Shown piece after piece: positions 1-15,800 of a stretch of DNA of 64,000 bases; position 1 is the first letter of the stretch; the number at the start of each line of letters is the position of its first letter. A model generated the notes under the pieces. The model saw only the letters and a list, made by a program, of their open reading frames with translations, was not told the DNA's origin and searched no databases. Source of the DNA: Hirundichthys speculiger (taxonomy: Eukaryota > Chordata > Actinopteri > Beloniformes > Exocoetidae). Made by a program: the position numbers and the translations under genes. The stretch lies in NCBI GenBank assembly GCA_018398805.1, contig JAGFBZ010003034.1, forward strand, positions 62,001-126,000, read 5' to 3'.

Positions 1-104
1 GGTTTTAAAGTGACTATGCAAACTCCCACTGACTTGGAAGGTTCCAATTTGGTGCAAAAGTAAGGACAAAATGAGGAAAAATATCAACAAGCTGAACGTC
101 ACAT

Positions 105-240
105 CTGCGATGGACTGGTGACCTGTCCAGGGTGAACCCCTGTCTTTTGCCCAAAGAGAGCTGGGATAGGCTCCAGCAGATCCCCATGACCCTAAATAGG
201 ATTAAAGGCGTATGGATAATGGATAGATGGATGGATAACC
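105..240 (+). mobile_element. tRNA-derived SINE, 3' part only
   Basis: The 3' two thirds of the SINE also found at 13807, 24427, 37342 and 38104. It shows the block 'gacctgtccagggtgaaccc', then 'gctgggataggctccagcag', and a tail of ATGG-type repeats near 215-237. The tRNA-like head is absent, consistent with 5' truncation. It lies in a ccdc77 intron. Confidence 0.75.
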
Positions 241-2032
<1,792 letters not shown>

Positions 2033-2321
2033 CCTGGTGTAAAACACTGAGAACAAGAATGAAAAACATTGCACTCTGTTTAATGTACAGACACTGGAAA
2101 TCAAACTATTATGCCTTTAATGCATAAAAAGAGCTTGTTGTTAAAGGCTAAACATTCAGATCAATTACATCAACCACGAAACACTGTGTGAAGTGAAATA
2201 ATAAGTCTTTGTGAAATGTATAGCTAAAGAGACCTGATTCATCATAGTAGATAAAAAATGTTCCTTGCTGTTATTTCTTGTGTGAATTTTGACTTGCAGT
2301 AACATTTTTATATAATAATAC

Positions 2322-4106
2322 TAGGCATGCCATGATTCACTCAACCCATGATACAATTCTAATCCCGATTCAGGGTTCAGGATACAATTCGAATCATGTA
2401 CAGCACAAAATTAATTTACAGGCAAATAACTGATTTTTTTTATTTTTATTTTTGTTTCTCTTACACAAATCCAGCCTTTTCCTTTTTAACAATACTGTAG
2501 TGCAGCCAGTCCCAAACTTCAGAATACCAAGGCCCAATTTGAAATGTGAAAAATCTCTGCGGCACATGCAAACCTTTAAACCCCACATTGATCAACATAC
2601 AAGACTAAAAGCTACAATCCAAAATTAATGTAAGCGGTCAACAAATAAGGTGACACTTGTCACTTGTCATGTCAAGTTAAGGTGACAGTAGAATGAAACT
2701 CAATTGGTTTGTTTTATTATTTCTAAATATTTTTTTTAAATTATGTAATAAATATTTTACAGTAATTAAAAACATATTTTTAAAAAAATCGAGGATTTAA
2801 AGCATTGTTTATAAAACAATGTTTATTTTAAATGACCTCTCACGGCCCACCTGCAGTACCACGAAGGCCCACCAGGGGGCCGCGGCCCACACTTTGGGAA
2901 TGGCTGCTGTAGTGTCCTACACAAATCCAGCCTTTCCCTTTTTAACAATACTGTAGTGTTTTCTCTTACGCTCTTTTCAATACAGTAGATTAGAACTAGC
3001 AGCAAATGACAAAAAACTGTATCAGTTCTCTTCTTCTTTTTTCCACAATACTGTTTTTTTTCTTATATTTTTCTTTTCTTTTCTTTTTTTACAATAGGCC
3101 TACTGCCCTCTTTTCAATAAATCAGTTCAGTTTCAAGATTTTTTTTTCTTTAGTACATAACAAGTCAACTTTACTTTAAGATTAAACTAAGGCATTTTAC
3201 AAACATAACAAAAATGTTCTTACATTCTTTCCAAATCACTGCATCAGAGATTGCTTTTTTTAAATTATTCCTGAGGTAGATAAGCCAGGCACAAATTAAG
3301 ACATATTTATTTTTGTCTGAACAAAAATTAAATACCAATTTACCGTATTGGCCTGAATATAGGATGCCTCTGATTATAAGACAACCCCTTTTTTTTTTTT
3401 CAAATATCATTTTGGGAAAATAAAAATATGAAGACAATAAGGTTATTCATAAAACAACTTTTTTTTTTACTGTACAATTACTATAGAAAAAAATCCCACA
3501 GAGATAAGATTCTGCTGTTTGTTAAACACTTTAATGATTTAATTTTTTTTTTTTTTGGAAGTATGGTACCATACTTAAGGCAAGGTACGTCTCAGGTTTC
3601 CATGTTATTTAAGATCAAGGTATAATACTATTTAATATACTTTATTATTTTAAAATCTGAGACTATGACTGAGTGAATAAGCAACAACCATGTAGTTCAA
3701 TAACTGCTTAAGCATCAAAGTCAAGTTATATTTGGTTTCAAGAACAAAATTAATAATTTAGTCTGTAAAAAAACAAATTCTGGACTGCAAAAAGCTTTCT
3801 AACCCCTTTGCTCGAGTCGGTCATGTGATCCTCCAATTTACATCAGATCCTGCTTGCATGCTTTACTGTGATGCTGGATTTGCTTACTGTTTAATTTGGT
3901 GCGGCTCCATCTAGTGGCGCAGATGTGTAATGACAATAGCACGTTGCACGTAGTGCTGCATATAGTGATGTTGAACAAGATCGTAGTTTAACTTGAGTGC
4001 GCCCTCTGCTGGACTGGAGGCCACATCATGATTCATGGCTTAAGGAAATCGATTTGAATCGTATTTTTAAAAATCGATTTTTTTTTCAAAAATCGCAGTA
4101 TGCCTA
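2322..4106. mobile_element. Non-autonomous hAT-like DNA transposon with a nested second hAT
   Basis: The left end TAGGCATGCCATGATTC and right end GCAGTATGCCTA are imperfect inverted repeats. Flanking 8-mers aataatac (2314-2321) and attattac (4107-4114) match at 6 of 8 positions, in keeping with an old hAT target duplication. The interior is AT-rich with 'aaaaatcgat' repeats near 4050-4090. It also carries a segment (3765-3935) whose reverse complement recurs at 54610-54785. No transposase frame survives. It sits in ccdc77 intron 1. Confidence 0.5.
2503..2906. mobile_element. hAT MITE, 404 bp, exact 8-bp target duplication ctgtagtg
   Basis: Ends CAGCCAGTCCCAAAC and TTTGGGAATGGCTG are inverted repeats. 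The 8-mer ctgtagtg lies immediately outside both ends (2495-2502 and 2907-2914). It is the same family as the element at 35726-36111, in opposite orientation: both carry 'aaggcccaatttgaaatgtg' and a cggcccac block on the appropriate strand. It is nested within the larger element at 2322-4106. Confidence 0.8.
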
Positions 4107-4646
4107 ATTATTACCCAGTGTAATTGCATTTTCAGTCTTCAAACCTTTCATTCTTTATACCTACTAGAGATATGTAACATGGAAAAAGCATTTGATAAAA
4201 TTTGCTTGACTGTGCAAAACTGTTACAGCAATGTTATGAATATGATCAATGCTACAAACTACATGGCAGAGTGGAGAAAATAGCTTAACACTTTCTCAGC
4301 AGTCAGAGCTAAACTACACATGGAACATAATCGAAGTCCAATTCAAATTTTTGTTACAGCTGTGGTAGAATAAATTGAATTGATAGAAAAGACCCAAATT
4401 GATGCAGGCCTCAATCCAGCTGCACTACATGTATAAACTGCAAGTCAGTTACACCAATCAAAGATGGCAACTTTGCGAATTTCTGTGAGAAGTAATTATT
4501 TTCAAAACAGTACTCAAGAGCTCCAGATTATGTTTTGATGTCACTGCTGTCTTCAGCAGTTCTTCTTCTGTTCATGTTTTTGGAAACTCCTCTTTCGAAT
4601 TCAATCCACTTAAGTGTGTGTGTGTAATCTGATTTTACAAATAAAT

Positions 4647-4724
4647 AATTTGTTGCATGTAAAATCAGAGATTACACACACACTTAAGTGTGTGTGTAAT
4701 CTCTGATTTTACATGCAACAAATT
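4647..4724. repeat. 78-bp perfect palindrome centred on CTTAAG
   Basis: The arms of 39 bases read from the centre as AAGTGTGTGTGTAATCTCTG then ATTTTACATGCAACAAATT on both strands without a mismatch, and extend about 8 more bases with one mismatch. A third, slightly diverged copy of the arm lies directly to the left (about 4612-4650). The order is therefore direct, inverted, direct. It is probably a fold-back element or a template-switch product. No gene is involved. Confidence 0.9.
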
Positions 4725-5223
4725 GTTTATTTTAATCATTATTATTTTTTCATATCTTTAGAGAGAAGTTAATTAGTTTAATTAGTATAATAAACTATTC
4801 ATCAGTGGTTGGTATACTGTGCTTAGATGTGCATGTGCACTCACTACTGTTGCCATGGATGTGCACTCATTACTGTTGCCATGGATTGGGAGAGCGGGGG
4901 ACCGCGACGTTCGAAAGTAGTCTTTCGAATAGCAGTAGTACCGAATAGCAGGTGTTTATCTGCAGATTTCTAACCTTTAAACACACATTAAGCAAGCAAA
5001 GAATCTGACTATGTTAGCAAAACTGAAATCGTACTTTGTGAAAGTTAAAATATGAAAAACAACAGGTTCATTTGTGTTAGAAAGAGGTTACGAAGTCTTT
5101 ATATTATTGCAGTGAAACCAACACTTTTAAAAGAAATAAATACTTTCTTGAAAAATATAGCCAAATTAATTTAAATTATGGAGATTTCTAAACTATCTTA
5201 CAGATAAATTTGGATAAACGTAC

Positions 5224-5804
5224 CGATCAAAGTGCGGTTTCCCTTTGCTGTTATTTAAATCCCAGAAATTTCCGCCTGCTCGTCTTCTTCGTGGGAAACG
5301 GGAGGAAGTAATGTTCGCCCTCTAGTGGATGACGGTGCAAATGTGATAAATGCGGAGTTGTGATCAATAACAGAATAACAATGTTTATTAATAACTTATA
5401 ATGAGATTGCTATAACAGTTTGGATGAACAGTACTTTCTCAGTGAAAGTTAAATTCAATGTTCGTTTGCCACCCCAATAGTTGACGGCTTTGTCAAGTTT
5501 ACTAATACACAAACGTTAAACACTGATCCTTTCAAAATAAATGTCTAAAACTAAATGTTCAGGGGTAAATTAAGCACACAGAAGCACTTAATTTATTTGT
5601 GTGAGTGTGTGAATTGTCAAATATTCAACTCAATCTTATGCATGTCAGAAAAAGACTATTTATGCAGAGTATTATAAGTTTCATAGTACAAATCGTAACC
5701 GGAAGCTCTTTCTGCGGTCAGCTTGACTCACTGACCCTGGTCGAGTCCTGTCAAACTTCACCGGCTCTGGGATCTGACGAAGGATCGTTTTCTGTCTTTC
5801 TGCG
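5224..5804. promoter_or_regulatory. Divergent ccdc77 / ush1c promoter region
   Basis: On the minus strand a GTACGTTT donor follows position 5224, marking a likely non-coding first exon of ccdc77 (5224 to roughly 5330). On the plus strand the ush1c start codon is at 5805. The region between is more GC-rich than its surroundings around 5270-5340 and 5700-5800, and has no obvious TATA box. Fewer than about 500 bases separate the two 5' ends, so a shared bidirectional promoter is likely by inference. Confidence 0.5.
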
Positions 5805-8800
5805 ATGGAGAGGAAAGTCGCTCGTGAATTTCGACACAAGGTAAAAATGACATTTCATGATAATATTTCCGCATATTGAATAGATAGCTCTTAGTCAAAG
5901 ACCTTCGCTTACCTGTTTGTTACTTCGATGAGTGGTGGGATGTTGCGCACACAGAGGCCTGCGCGACAGACCTCAAGGAGGGGGAGAAAAAGTTAAATAG
6001 GTTGAGAATCAATGGGAGAAGAAGAAGAAAAAAATATCATCATTATTGTCATTATTATTATTAAGAAGTCACTATACCTCAAATCTACTTTTGCTACAAT
6101 GATACGTGATGATTTTCACAATGATTTTTTTCTTCTCCATAACCATATTTATTTCAACGAGACTACACATAGTAATTTCATTTTCTTGTCAACAATTTAA
6201 GGTTCATTGAAAATACTCTGATATTTGTGTATCTTGTTTTAAAGTCTTATTTGTATGTAAGTTAAATTTCATTTAGAGGAAATACAGACATTTTTTTAAA
6301 AAACATATTTTTTGCCCCTAGAGTTTTGGAATTTAACTTATGATCTATAGGGCTTTACTTTTTATTACAAATTTTACACTGCATTTTATTTTCTTTTATA
6401 TAATGACGATGCTACTCCTACCTCTTCATCATGGTAGCATTACTCATCCGAGATCTCTATATGCAGAAAGCAGTAAGCAACATGAAATGACACTTGGATC
6501 CTCAATATACAGCAAATTAAGCTCAAGTTATACTCTGATTTGTAGCTGGTGTTGGAAAATTATAACATTCAGTTATGTTTTGAAAAGGTAGCATTAAGCA
6601 AAAGATAAGGTCTGGAACATGATACTTCTATATTCAGGGTAAATTTCAGTCCCAGAGCATGCAGGGATCACCACACAGCCATCTGTGCTGCACACAAGCA
6701 AGGAGGGCCCCATATTGTCTTTTCAAAGGGCAACTTGGCATTAGCTAGTGTGTCAGATATGTGCAGCTGAGCAGAAGTGATGAGAAAATTTACAGAATTA
6801 ATTAGAGGCTGGGTGGAGGACACTCCCGCAGTTAAGCTTTGTCTCTTTTCAGGATGTTATTGTTATTCAGCCTCTTTAAAAAAAAAAAAAAAATCAAGTT
6901 TGCTGTCCTAATTCACTCATAAAAGGTTTTGTTTACACTAAAAGTGTGTACTAAAGTCTGATTATCTATGATTATCTAAATGTTTCTGAATAACATCTTA
7001 TTCATGAAGACAAGCCTCATCTCTCAACCAGACTGTTTTCAATGTTTTGTTAAATGGGTCTCTGACTAGCACGGTGGTATGGTATCAAAGTCTGAAGTTC
7101 AATCTGCTGGAAATGATAACTGTGTTTCCACCCACTGAGCAAGAACAATTTATGACAGTCATAAAGACTCTGCACACACCCACTGTCATTCATGTGACCC
7201 ACCTTCACTGTAATGCGCTCATAAAGTTGTACATGAATATCAGACTTTTGAGCTCTGTGATGCTAACTTCTTAGTGCTGAGTTGAAACTCTTTGAGATGA
7301 GTTGTGTGTGTGTGAACGCTGGGTGTCATCTCTGGGTCTGAGATGTAAGATGACACTACTGACCTTCCTCCTGCTGCCTCTCCTCAGCTGCACAGCCATT
7401 ATTCTCACTAAATGGTTGCTGGTTAGACAAGCTCAGCCTGTTATGGTCTGCAGACCCCCATCATCCCAACTTAACTTCTTCACTCAGTCGAAAAGTGACG
7501 CTTTCAGCTTAGTTTGGGACAGGCATAGCACAGGATAAGTGTGAAATGTGTGTTTGTGACTGGCCAAAGCGTTTCCTCAAAACCATCTTGCTGCATCTGA
7601 GCCATCATCAGGTGTGTATGACCCCTACAGAGGCAGAGACATACTGCTGGCTGTAGCTTTGCCAGGACCACAGGAGAGTATGTGTCAGTGAGCTGATTGA
7701 AGAAGGACGGTACCACATGTTTGTGTTTTCCTGCAGGTGGAGTTGCTGATTGAAAATGAGGCAGAGAAGGATTACTTGTATGATGTCCTCCGCATGTATC
7801 ACCAGTGAGTACCATCTGTCACTGCTCAGTGTGATATGATATGGTAGTCTTAAACTCCCTTCTTTCCATTAGTTAAACTGTTTATGGTTACTGAATAGAA
7901 AGAGCATGAACCACCGTGATCAGGAATGGATGAAGATGTTTGTATGTAAACTGTTTTGTAGACAGCACTATTTGTATCTAGCATGGTTTTCAACTTAACA
8001 AATGTGAAAAAAGATGACTGTTCTTTTTGTAAAAAGCATCTTTTGCCTTCCTTCTTACATTTGCCCAAATGTGTGTTACGCTCTAAGTTTTCTTTGTTTT
8101 TAACATATTCATGATCAGTTTAGGATTATTTTCTCAGTTTTGTAGATCACCAGGGGAAGGAGCAGGGTTTCTGCAAGTCTTCTAGGTTTCAGTTATGTTT
8201 GTTCTGAGGTAGGGCTCAGTGGTTTCATTGGTTGAGCTTGACCAGCTATTAACAAAAGCTCTATTTATGTTCATCCTTTAAATGGGGCTAAAATGACATG
8301 TATAAATAATTCAACAAGGAGGCCACAGGGACACAGTAGCCTTTATTCTGCTGCTTCCATTGCCGTGCTAGTTGCCTTTTGTATTCTTTTGAATTTTAAC
8401 AGAGAAAAGTTTGGATTGTCTTACCATCAGCCTTTAATTATCATGGTTCCACGCTTGTTCTCTTATTTGAAATTGAAATATAAAATCAAAAGGAATGTTT
8501 CTTTGCATTAGCTCTCGAACCCCTGGCCATCGCCATCAGGGCAAGTCCCCTAATTTCTGGCATAAGAGTCGGCACAACAGAGTCCATCATTGGCTTGTAC
8601 GCGGACGATGTGGTCTTGACCTTGTCAGATGCGAGGGAATCCCTCCCGCCTCTTCTAGACCTCATAGATAAGTTTGGACAGCTCTCTGGCTTTACTATTA
8701 ACTGGAAGAAGAGTCTGTTTATGCCATTGGCTGATGGGCTTGACTCAGAATTTATCAATGGTCTGCCCTTTAAAGTCTCCACTGACCATTTTGTTTATTT

Positions 8801-11800
8801 AGGGATCATAATCACCCGGAACCCAAAGCTTCTCTTTAAATTTAATTACTTACCGATGATTGACAAACTTCAAACCATGGTAGACAAATGGAAACTTCTC
8901 CCCATCTCTTTAATTGGACGGGTTAATATAATTAAGATGGTAGTTCTTCCCAAATTTCTTTATCTTTTTCAAAATGTACCTATCTTTCTTACAGCTTCTT
9001 TTTTTAAAACGATAGACTCTATTATTATGCCCTTCATCTGGTCTTACGAGTCTCCTCGTATTTCCAAGACACATTTGCAGAAACCTGTGGCTGATGGTGG
9101 TCTGGGTCTTCCTGTTTTCCGGCATTACTACTGGGCGTGCAATGCTAGAACATGTGTTTTCTGGAACCATACTGGACAGGTGGATGCTAGTTGTCCCAAT
9201 TGGCCTATGATTGAGTCGCACTCTGCTTTATCATCTACAGGAACTTCTTTAGCTGTAATTATATTTACTGATCCAAATTTCAAGACGAGCCAGCTGAAGA
9301 ATGACTTTATTCTATGCAGTACATATAAGATTCTGAAGCAAATTAGGAGTGTGCTGGACCTTCCAAACTTGTCTATTTATGCTCATATATGTCAGAACCC
9401 CTACTTTAAACCAGGCATGATGGATTCAGTTTTTTCACAATGGTCAGACAGTGGCTTGTCCACCATCAAAGATCTTTACATTGATGGCAGTTTTGCCTCT
9501 TTTGCTCAGCTTCAGGCGAAATTCAGTCTTTCCTCTAGCCATTTCTTCCGATACCTGCAAATTAGAAACTTCGTCCAGAAAACGTTACCACACTTTGAAT
9601 CTACACCTACCCAGCATCACTTCTACAATCTTATGTCTAGATCCCCTACCTCCAAACATCTGATTTTGCAATTTGTTGAACTTTTTTCCGTGGCAACCTC
9701 CTCCGTCCATATTAGGGAGGAGTGGGTTTTGGATACAGGGGAGGACATTTCAGAGGAACTATGGGCAGAAGCATTAGAGAGAATTAAATCTTGTTCCATT
9801 AATGCAAGACTTCAACTAATTCAGTTCAAGGTCATCCACCGATTACACTTCTCTAAAACTAAACTGAATAGGATCTTCCCTTCAGTCTCTCCCACCTGTG
9901 ATAGGTGCAAGTCCAGCGATGGGACCCTTGGTCATCTTTTCTGGTGCTGTCCCAAGCTTAGGAGTTTTTGGTGTGATATATTCAGTACATACAGCAATAT
10001 ATATAACAGGCAACTAGATCCTGACTGTCTTCTGGTGATACTGGGCTGCTCTGATTTCTCGTTGACACTTCCTGCAGAATTACAGCAAGCTCTCTCATTC
10101 GGCATGGTTATAGCAAAAAGGGTCATTCTGAGGGATTGGAAATCTATCCCTCCTCCCTCCTCCAAAAAGTGGTTGAATGAAATGGTTTCCTGTATCTACC
10201 TTGAAGAAATACGGTACACTATGTCCAATGCACATACAAAGTTTCTTAAAGTCTGGGGACCATTTATTGAGTATATTAGGACTGATAGAAGTTAATCTGT
10301 AATTAGGAAGAATAGCCCTATATTCCATTCCCTTATTTTCCTTCTCAATGCTTTCAAACAGCAAACTATGGACTTCTATATTGCATTGTTGGATGTGGAC
10401 CAATCATGACGTCTTTGACCTCATCTGGTGCCGGCCTTTAGGACTCATATCCCGGTTTCTTTATCTCTGGACACTGCATTGTTTGTTCTGACATGATCTC
10501 CTTGATTTCTGTTTTTCCTCTTAACTGGCAGTTTCGTTTTGTTTTGGGTTTTTTTGGGGTTTTTTTTGTCTTGCTTTTGTTTGTTTGTTTGTTGATATCT
10601 CTGTTGTGTTTGAAAAATTGAAAATTTATAAATAAAATATTTATAAAAGGAATGTTTCTTAATGCAGCTAAGCTGAAGGTACATGAGCTGATGCTAATGT
10701 TTCTTCACTAATTTCTTGGGTGGGTAATAAGAGTAGTAAGTTTTGACAAGGAAGAAAATTATTTTTTTAAATTCCACACAATGTTGTGTCAACCTGTTTG
10801 TTTATATATCTTTGTTCTCTGTCAATCCAAGATGCTATAACTCAGTGGTCCCCAACCTTTTCTGCTCCACGGACTGGTTTAATGTCAGGCAATATTTTCA
10901 TGGACCAGTCTGTAAAATGTGTGGCAGATAAATACAGCAAAATAAAATGATACGACCGGCATAAACACTGTGGTATTTTTTATATATTGTAATAAACGTA
11001 AATCAGCTGTGTATTTATGTGCAACTTTATTAGAAACATCCTCGTAACAACAGAACATCGGTAACATCCTCTCCGTTTACGTTTGTTTTTTACTCATTTT
11101 CCAGCTTGGGGGTTTAAACGCATCACATGACTGAGACACGGATCTGAAAGTCTTGTCATGCGTCAAGAGTAAGTCATAGACAGGTGTAATAGAGAGAATC
11201 TGGTCATTTTTCAAAATAAAATGTCATTTAGACTCGGATGGTAAATCAAACAACAATAATGGAAGTTATTTACTTTTTTCTCTGCGGCCCGGTACCAAGT
11301 GACCCACAGACCGGTACCGGACTGCAGACTGGGGGTTGGGGACCCCTGCTGTAACTGACACTGAGCCTGAGAAGATCCTCTGAGGAACCTTTATTGTAAC
11401 TTCTTATACTATCCTTTCTTTTGGATACTAATTGTGTTGTGGAAAGAGAATTCTTCATCATGTATGGAAACCTAAGCCTTACTCTGCAGTGCCCCTGTGT
11501 GGGTGAACTGTTGTGCTGTTGTTGAGATTACAATATTAGACAATAATCAGTTAATATGTGGGGGATGAAAGGTTTATGTAGGTTTTAGGATTTCATTTCC
11601 AGCACTGATGTTTGAGATTTTCTGGTGCTCTGCTCCGTTTATTCTAAATGTATAGTCTTGTACTCAGAAATGCACATAATACTGATATTTATCAAAATAA
11701 AAGCTTATTAATCTCAAAATTGTTCTCTGTCTCAAACTCATCCACACCTATTCCGTGGAGAGCCCTTTTCTTTTGTTTCTCATTGTTTTGAGTTTGCCAA

Positions 11801-12830
11801 AAGACAGACATTTCCAGATTAGTGTAACCTTAACTGGTTTCCTCTCACCGTCTCAGGTCAATGGATTTGCCAGTGCTGGTGGGAGACCTGAAACTGGTAA
11901 TCAATGAACCCAAGCGTCTCCCGCTGTTTGACGCTATTCGACCTCTCATCCCGCTCAAACACCAGGTGGAGTATGACCTGCTCACCCCCAAGAGGTCACG
12001 GTAAGCACACAGTGGACTTTCTTACGTGTCCTTTTTGATGCCATTAGACTCTTAACAACTTAATTTTCTGGAGCTCACATTTTTTTTTTTCTATGTTCAT
12101 CTCATTGCTGATGGCACAGGAAGTTGAAAGAGGTGCGTTTGGATCGAACACATCGTGATGGACTGGGCCTGAGTGTCCGAGGAGGGCTAGAATTTGGCTG
12201 TGGTCTCTACATATCACAAATAGTCAAAGATGGACAGGCTGATGATGTCGGACTTCAAGTATGTACTTATATGCTTGAATATTTGAAAATTACGTGAACT
12301 ATTAATGCAGATTTCTTGGGGAGATGGCATTTTGTCTGATATGTGAGATAACTCAGAGAAAAACATCAGACAAGAACATAACTGAGCTGTTGAATATGCA
12401 GTATAATATTCTCTTAATTAATTGCAAAAATACACTACATTGACTGGAATACTGATTATACTCATCACTAATTATTACCTGTTCATCAAATTTGTTCAAA
12501 CAAATTCAGTGAAATTTTGCTGGACTTACTATAGTGCCTTTTTGAGCTACATTCTACAGTGAGATCAATAGATCACATTGCATTCGAAGAGGAATGTAAA
12601 GCTTGTATCAGGAGTGAACTAATGTATGACCTTGATTTATGTATTTAAATTGAATTGTCTCATCTATAATATCTTCTCCTGTTTTGATTCATAGGTTGGT
12701 GATGAGATCGTGCGCATTAATGGATACTCCATCTCCTCCTGTATCCACGAGGAAGTAATCAGTCTTATCAAGACAAAGAAGACTGTATCGCTCAAAGTTC
12801 GACGTACGTCAAAATTATTTTGACAAAAAT

Positions 12831-12877
<47 letters not shown>

Positions 12878-15800
12878 TAGTGTATGAGATATATAGATAT
12901 ATAGATGCATGACATATTATTTGTTTTTCCCTTCTCTGCAGATGTGGGCATGATTCCAGTCAAAAGGTATGATCGTAATAAAATTTAAACTTAGCTTAAC
13001 TTAACTTAAACTTAAAATTTAGCCTGAATTAATGTGCAGAGATCACCAGATCCTCTCCATTGTTTCTCATTTCTGCAGCTCACCAGATGAACCCCTCAAG
13101 TGGCAGTTTGTGGATCAGTTTGTGTCTGAGTCAGGGGTAAGCGATTTATTTTTTCTCCATATCTTCAGTCAGTCTATGCACTTTGCTCTTTTTATTCTTT
13201 GTTGTGCTGCTCCAGGAGAAGAAAAGCAGCGTAGGCTGGTTTGGCATCCATTGGTGGGAAGGAGATAAAGGAAAAGAAAGTTTTCCTCAGTCTTGTGGGG
13301 ACTAAGGGAATGGGCATCAGCATCTCCAGTGGCCCAACTCAGAAACCTGGTATCTACATAAGCAATGTCAAACCGGGTTCCCTCTCTGCAGAAGTTGGAC
13401 TTGAGGTACTTTCACCAAAACACCACAAAGCCTCTATGAAATGCTTACACTCATAAACCTGCATGCAGTGAGCTGTCATGTGTCCATATCAAACTGTAGG
13501 TTGGAGATCAGATTGTGGAAGTTAACGGAGTGGATTTCACCACTTTGGATCACAAAGAGGTGAATTTTATTTAATCCAATTATTAATGCACTTTTAGTGA
13601 AGATAGTTGGACTACAACGTGTACCTGTTATTTATAACTTTTATCCGAGGTACCAAAAGCACCATGACAGAAGTGTGTCTTTTAAAATGAAAGCATTATT
13701 TGAGGTGATGTGTCATATTTTCAGGCCGTGAAAGTCCTGAAGAGCAGCAGAAGTCTGACTATCACAGTTCTGACAGGAGCCGTAAGTACTCTTTGTGTTG
13801 TGTCCATCCATCCATCCATCATCTATACCCACTTAATCCTCTGCAGGGTCACGGGGATCTGCTGGAGTCTATCCCAGCTCTCTTTGGGCGAAAGGCAGGG
13901 GTTCACCCTGAACAGGTCGCCAGTCCATCACAGGGCCACATGTAGACAAACAACCACGCACACTCACACTCACTCCTACGGGCAATTTAGAACCACTAAT
14001 TAACCTGACATGCATGTCTTTGGACTGTGGGAGGAAACCGGAGTACCAAGGTTCGAACCAGGAACCTTCCTGCTGTGAGGCAACAGTGCTGACCACCAAG
14101 CCACTGTGCTGCCCGTGTTGTGTCCAGTGATAATTAAAATATTTTATAGTGTACACTCTATTTTTGGTATCTCGTCTCATATAACTCTTCTATTTTTGTT
14201 TCCTAACTTCATACATAACCTTTATTTCTCAAGAACAACATTTTATCAGGGTAACATGTTTTTTTTTTTTTTAGATTTTTGTGGCCCTAGTGGTTTTTAT
14301 TTTATTTTTTCACAGTGAGAGAGACAGGAAATTGGAGCAGCGAGAGAATGAAAAAGACATGCAGCAAATGCAGGTCTTCCCCCGCAAACCTGCGACCAGC
14401 TGGACTGGACTGTACCTCTGTACATGGGCTGCCTGCTTAAACCACCAACCTGTCCAGCAGCCCTCTGGTTTGATTTCTTGATGAGACAGCCATCCCATTA
14501 AAAAACAATCTGAAACTAAGTCACACTCATATCTTAAGGTATTTCCAGAAGCTCACAAACTTTTTAATATATTAGGTATGGATCAGATAAAATGATTAAT
14601 CACAATGCTGTCACTGGCATTTTAAGTTATGATGTTGTCACTGTGGTGGTGACACAACAAAATGGAGCATGTTAATGGGCATCTTCCCGAATAATTTGTA
14701 GAGTAAGAGTAGAGTAAGTTGGACTTAAGATAAAATCTGCTTTTTAGGCTACCCTTGAAAGTGTGTTTCTGTCAGGAGGTAAATTGATTACTGGATCATT
14801 GATTACGGCTCATTTGTCATGGAGAAGGAATGCAAATTTCTGCCTCCTGTCCATTACACTCCTGTATTGCACAAAAAAGTGCCTATTTGTTTTGATAGAC
14901 ATCACATTACCAAGCCTGCCTCAGCCTGACTGTCTGCAGGAGCAACATTTATCCTCAGCCAAGTCTCTCGACAGGTTGTTTTGGGACTCAGAGATGGGGA
15001 CTGTGTAAATTAGACAAGCAGTCCCATCTTATTTGCTGTCTGCCTGAGTGCCGGTCTGATGCATATGGCAGTGAGTTTGCCTTTGTTTGAATGTTATATC
15101 TCCCATTATACGTTATTGAAAGTGACAGCTGCAATACAAAAGCAGATTGCAGTTGGTTCTGCGTGAAATGTTTTGCCTTTAAAAGCTTCAATCTAGAAAA
15201 TAGATTTTTATTTCAAGTGGAAATGCTGCAACAATAAATAACTGGGAATATATACCGTCAATATATAGTATATGTTAAGTGTGCATTTTGTTGTTTCTAC
15301 TTACTTGCAAGAGAAATACAGAGGGGTAAAACAGTCCAAAACCATATGGGACTACTGCTATATTTTCCTATGAAATTGGGAATAATCATATGGTAGGGAA
15401 TCATAAACTTGAAAAGTACATGCATGAAAAATTAAGAAATATTTCTAATATTATTCTGAAATATTTCAATGTCACCAATCACATTTATTACACTGACCAT
15501 TTTAACTCCTTGTTACAAGAGTTGCACCCCTCGTATTAAACATCGTACAGATGACTGATGGTTGATTTGATCTGCTCAGCTGAGACTTGCTCAAGTAAAG
15601 TGACTTGCAGCTTGTTCTTCTGTCTTCAGTATGGATGTGTCTCATGTATGCACTGTAACTGAGACAAACATGCCATAAACACCAAGGGAAGATGTCACAA
15701 GTCTAAATGCTATTAAAACAAAAGTGGGTCTTTCTCACTGTCAAGGCATGTCCAGCCTGAAGGAGCCAATGCAGAAATGACATCACAATCAGTAGGATGA

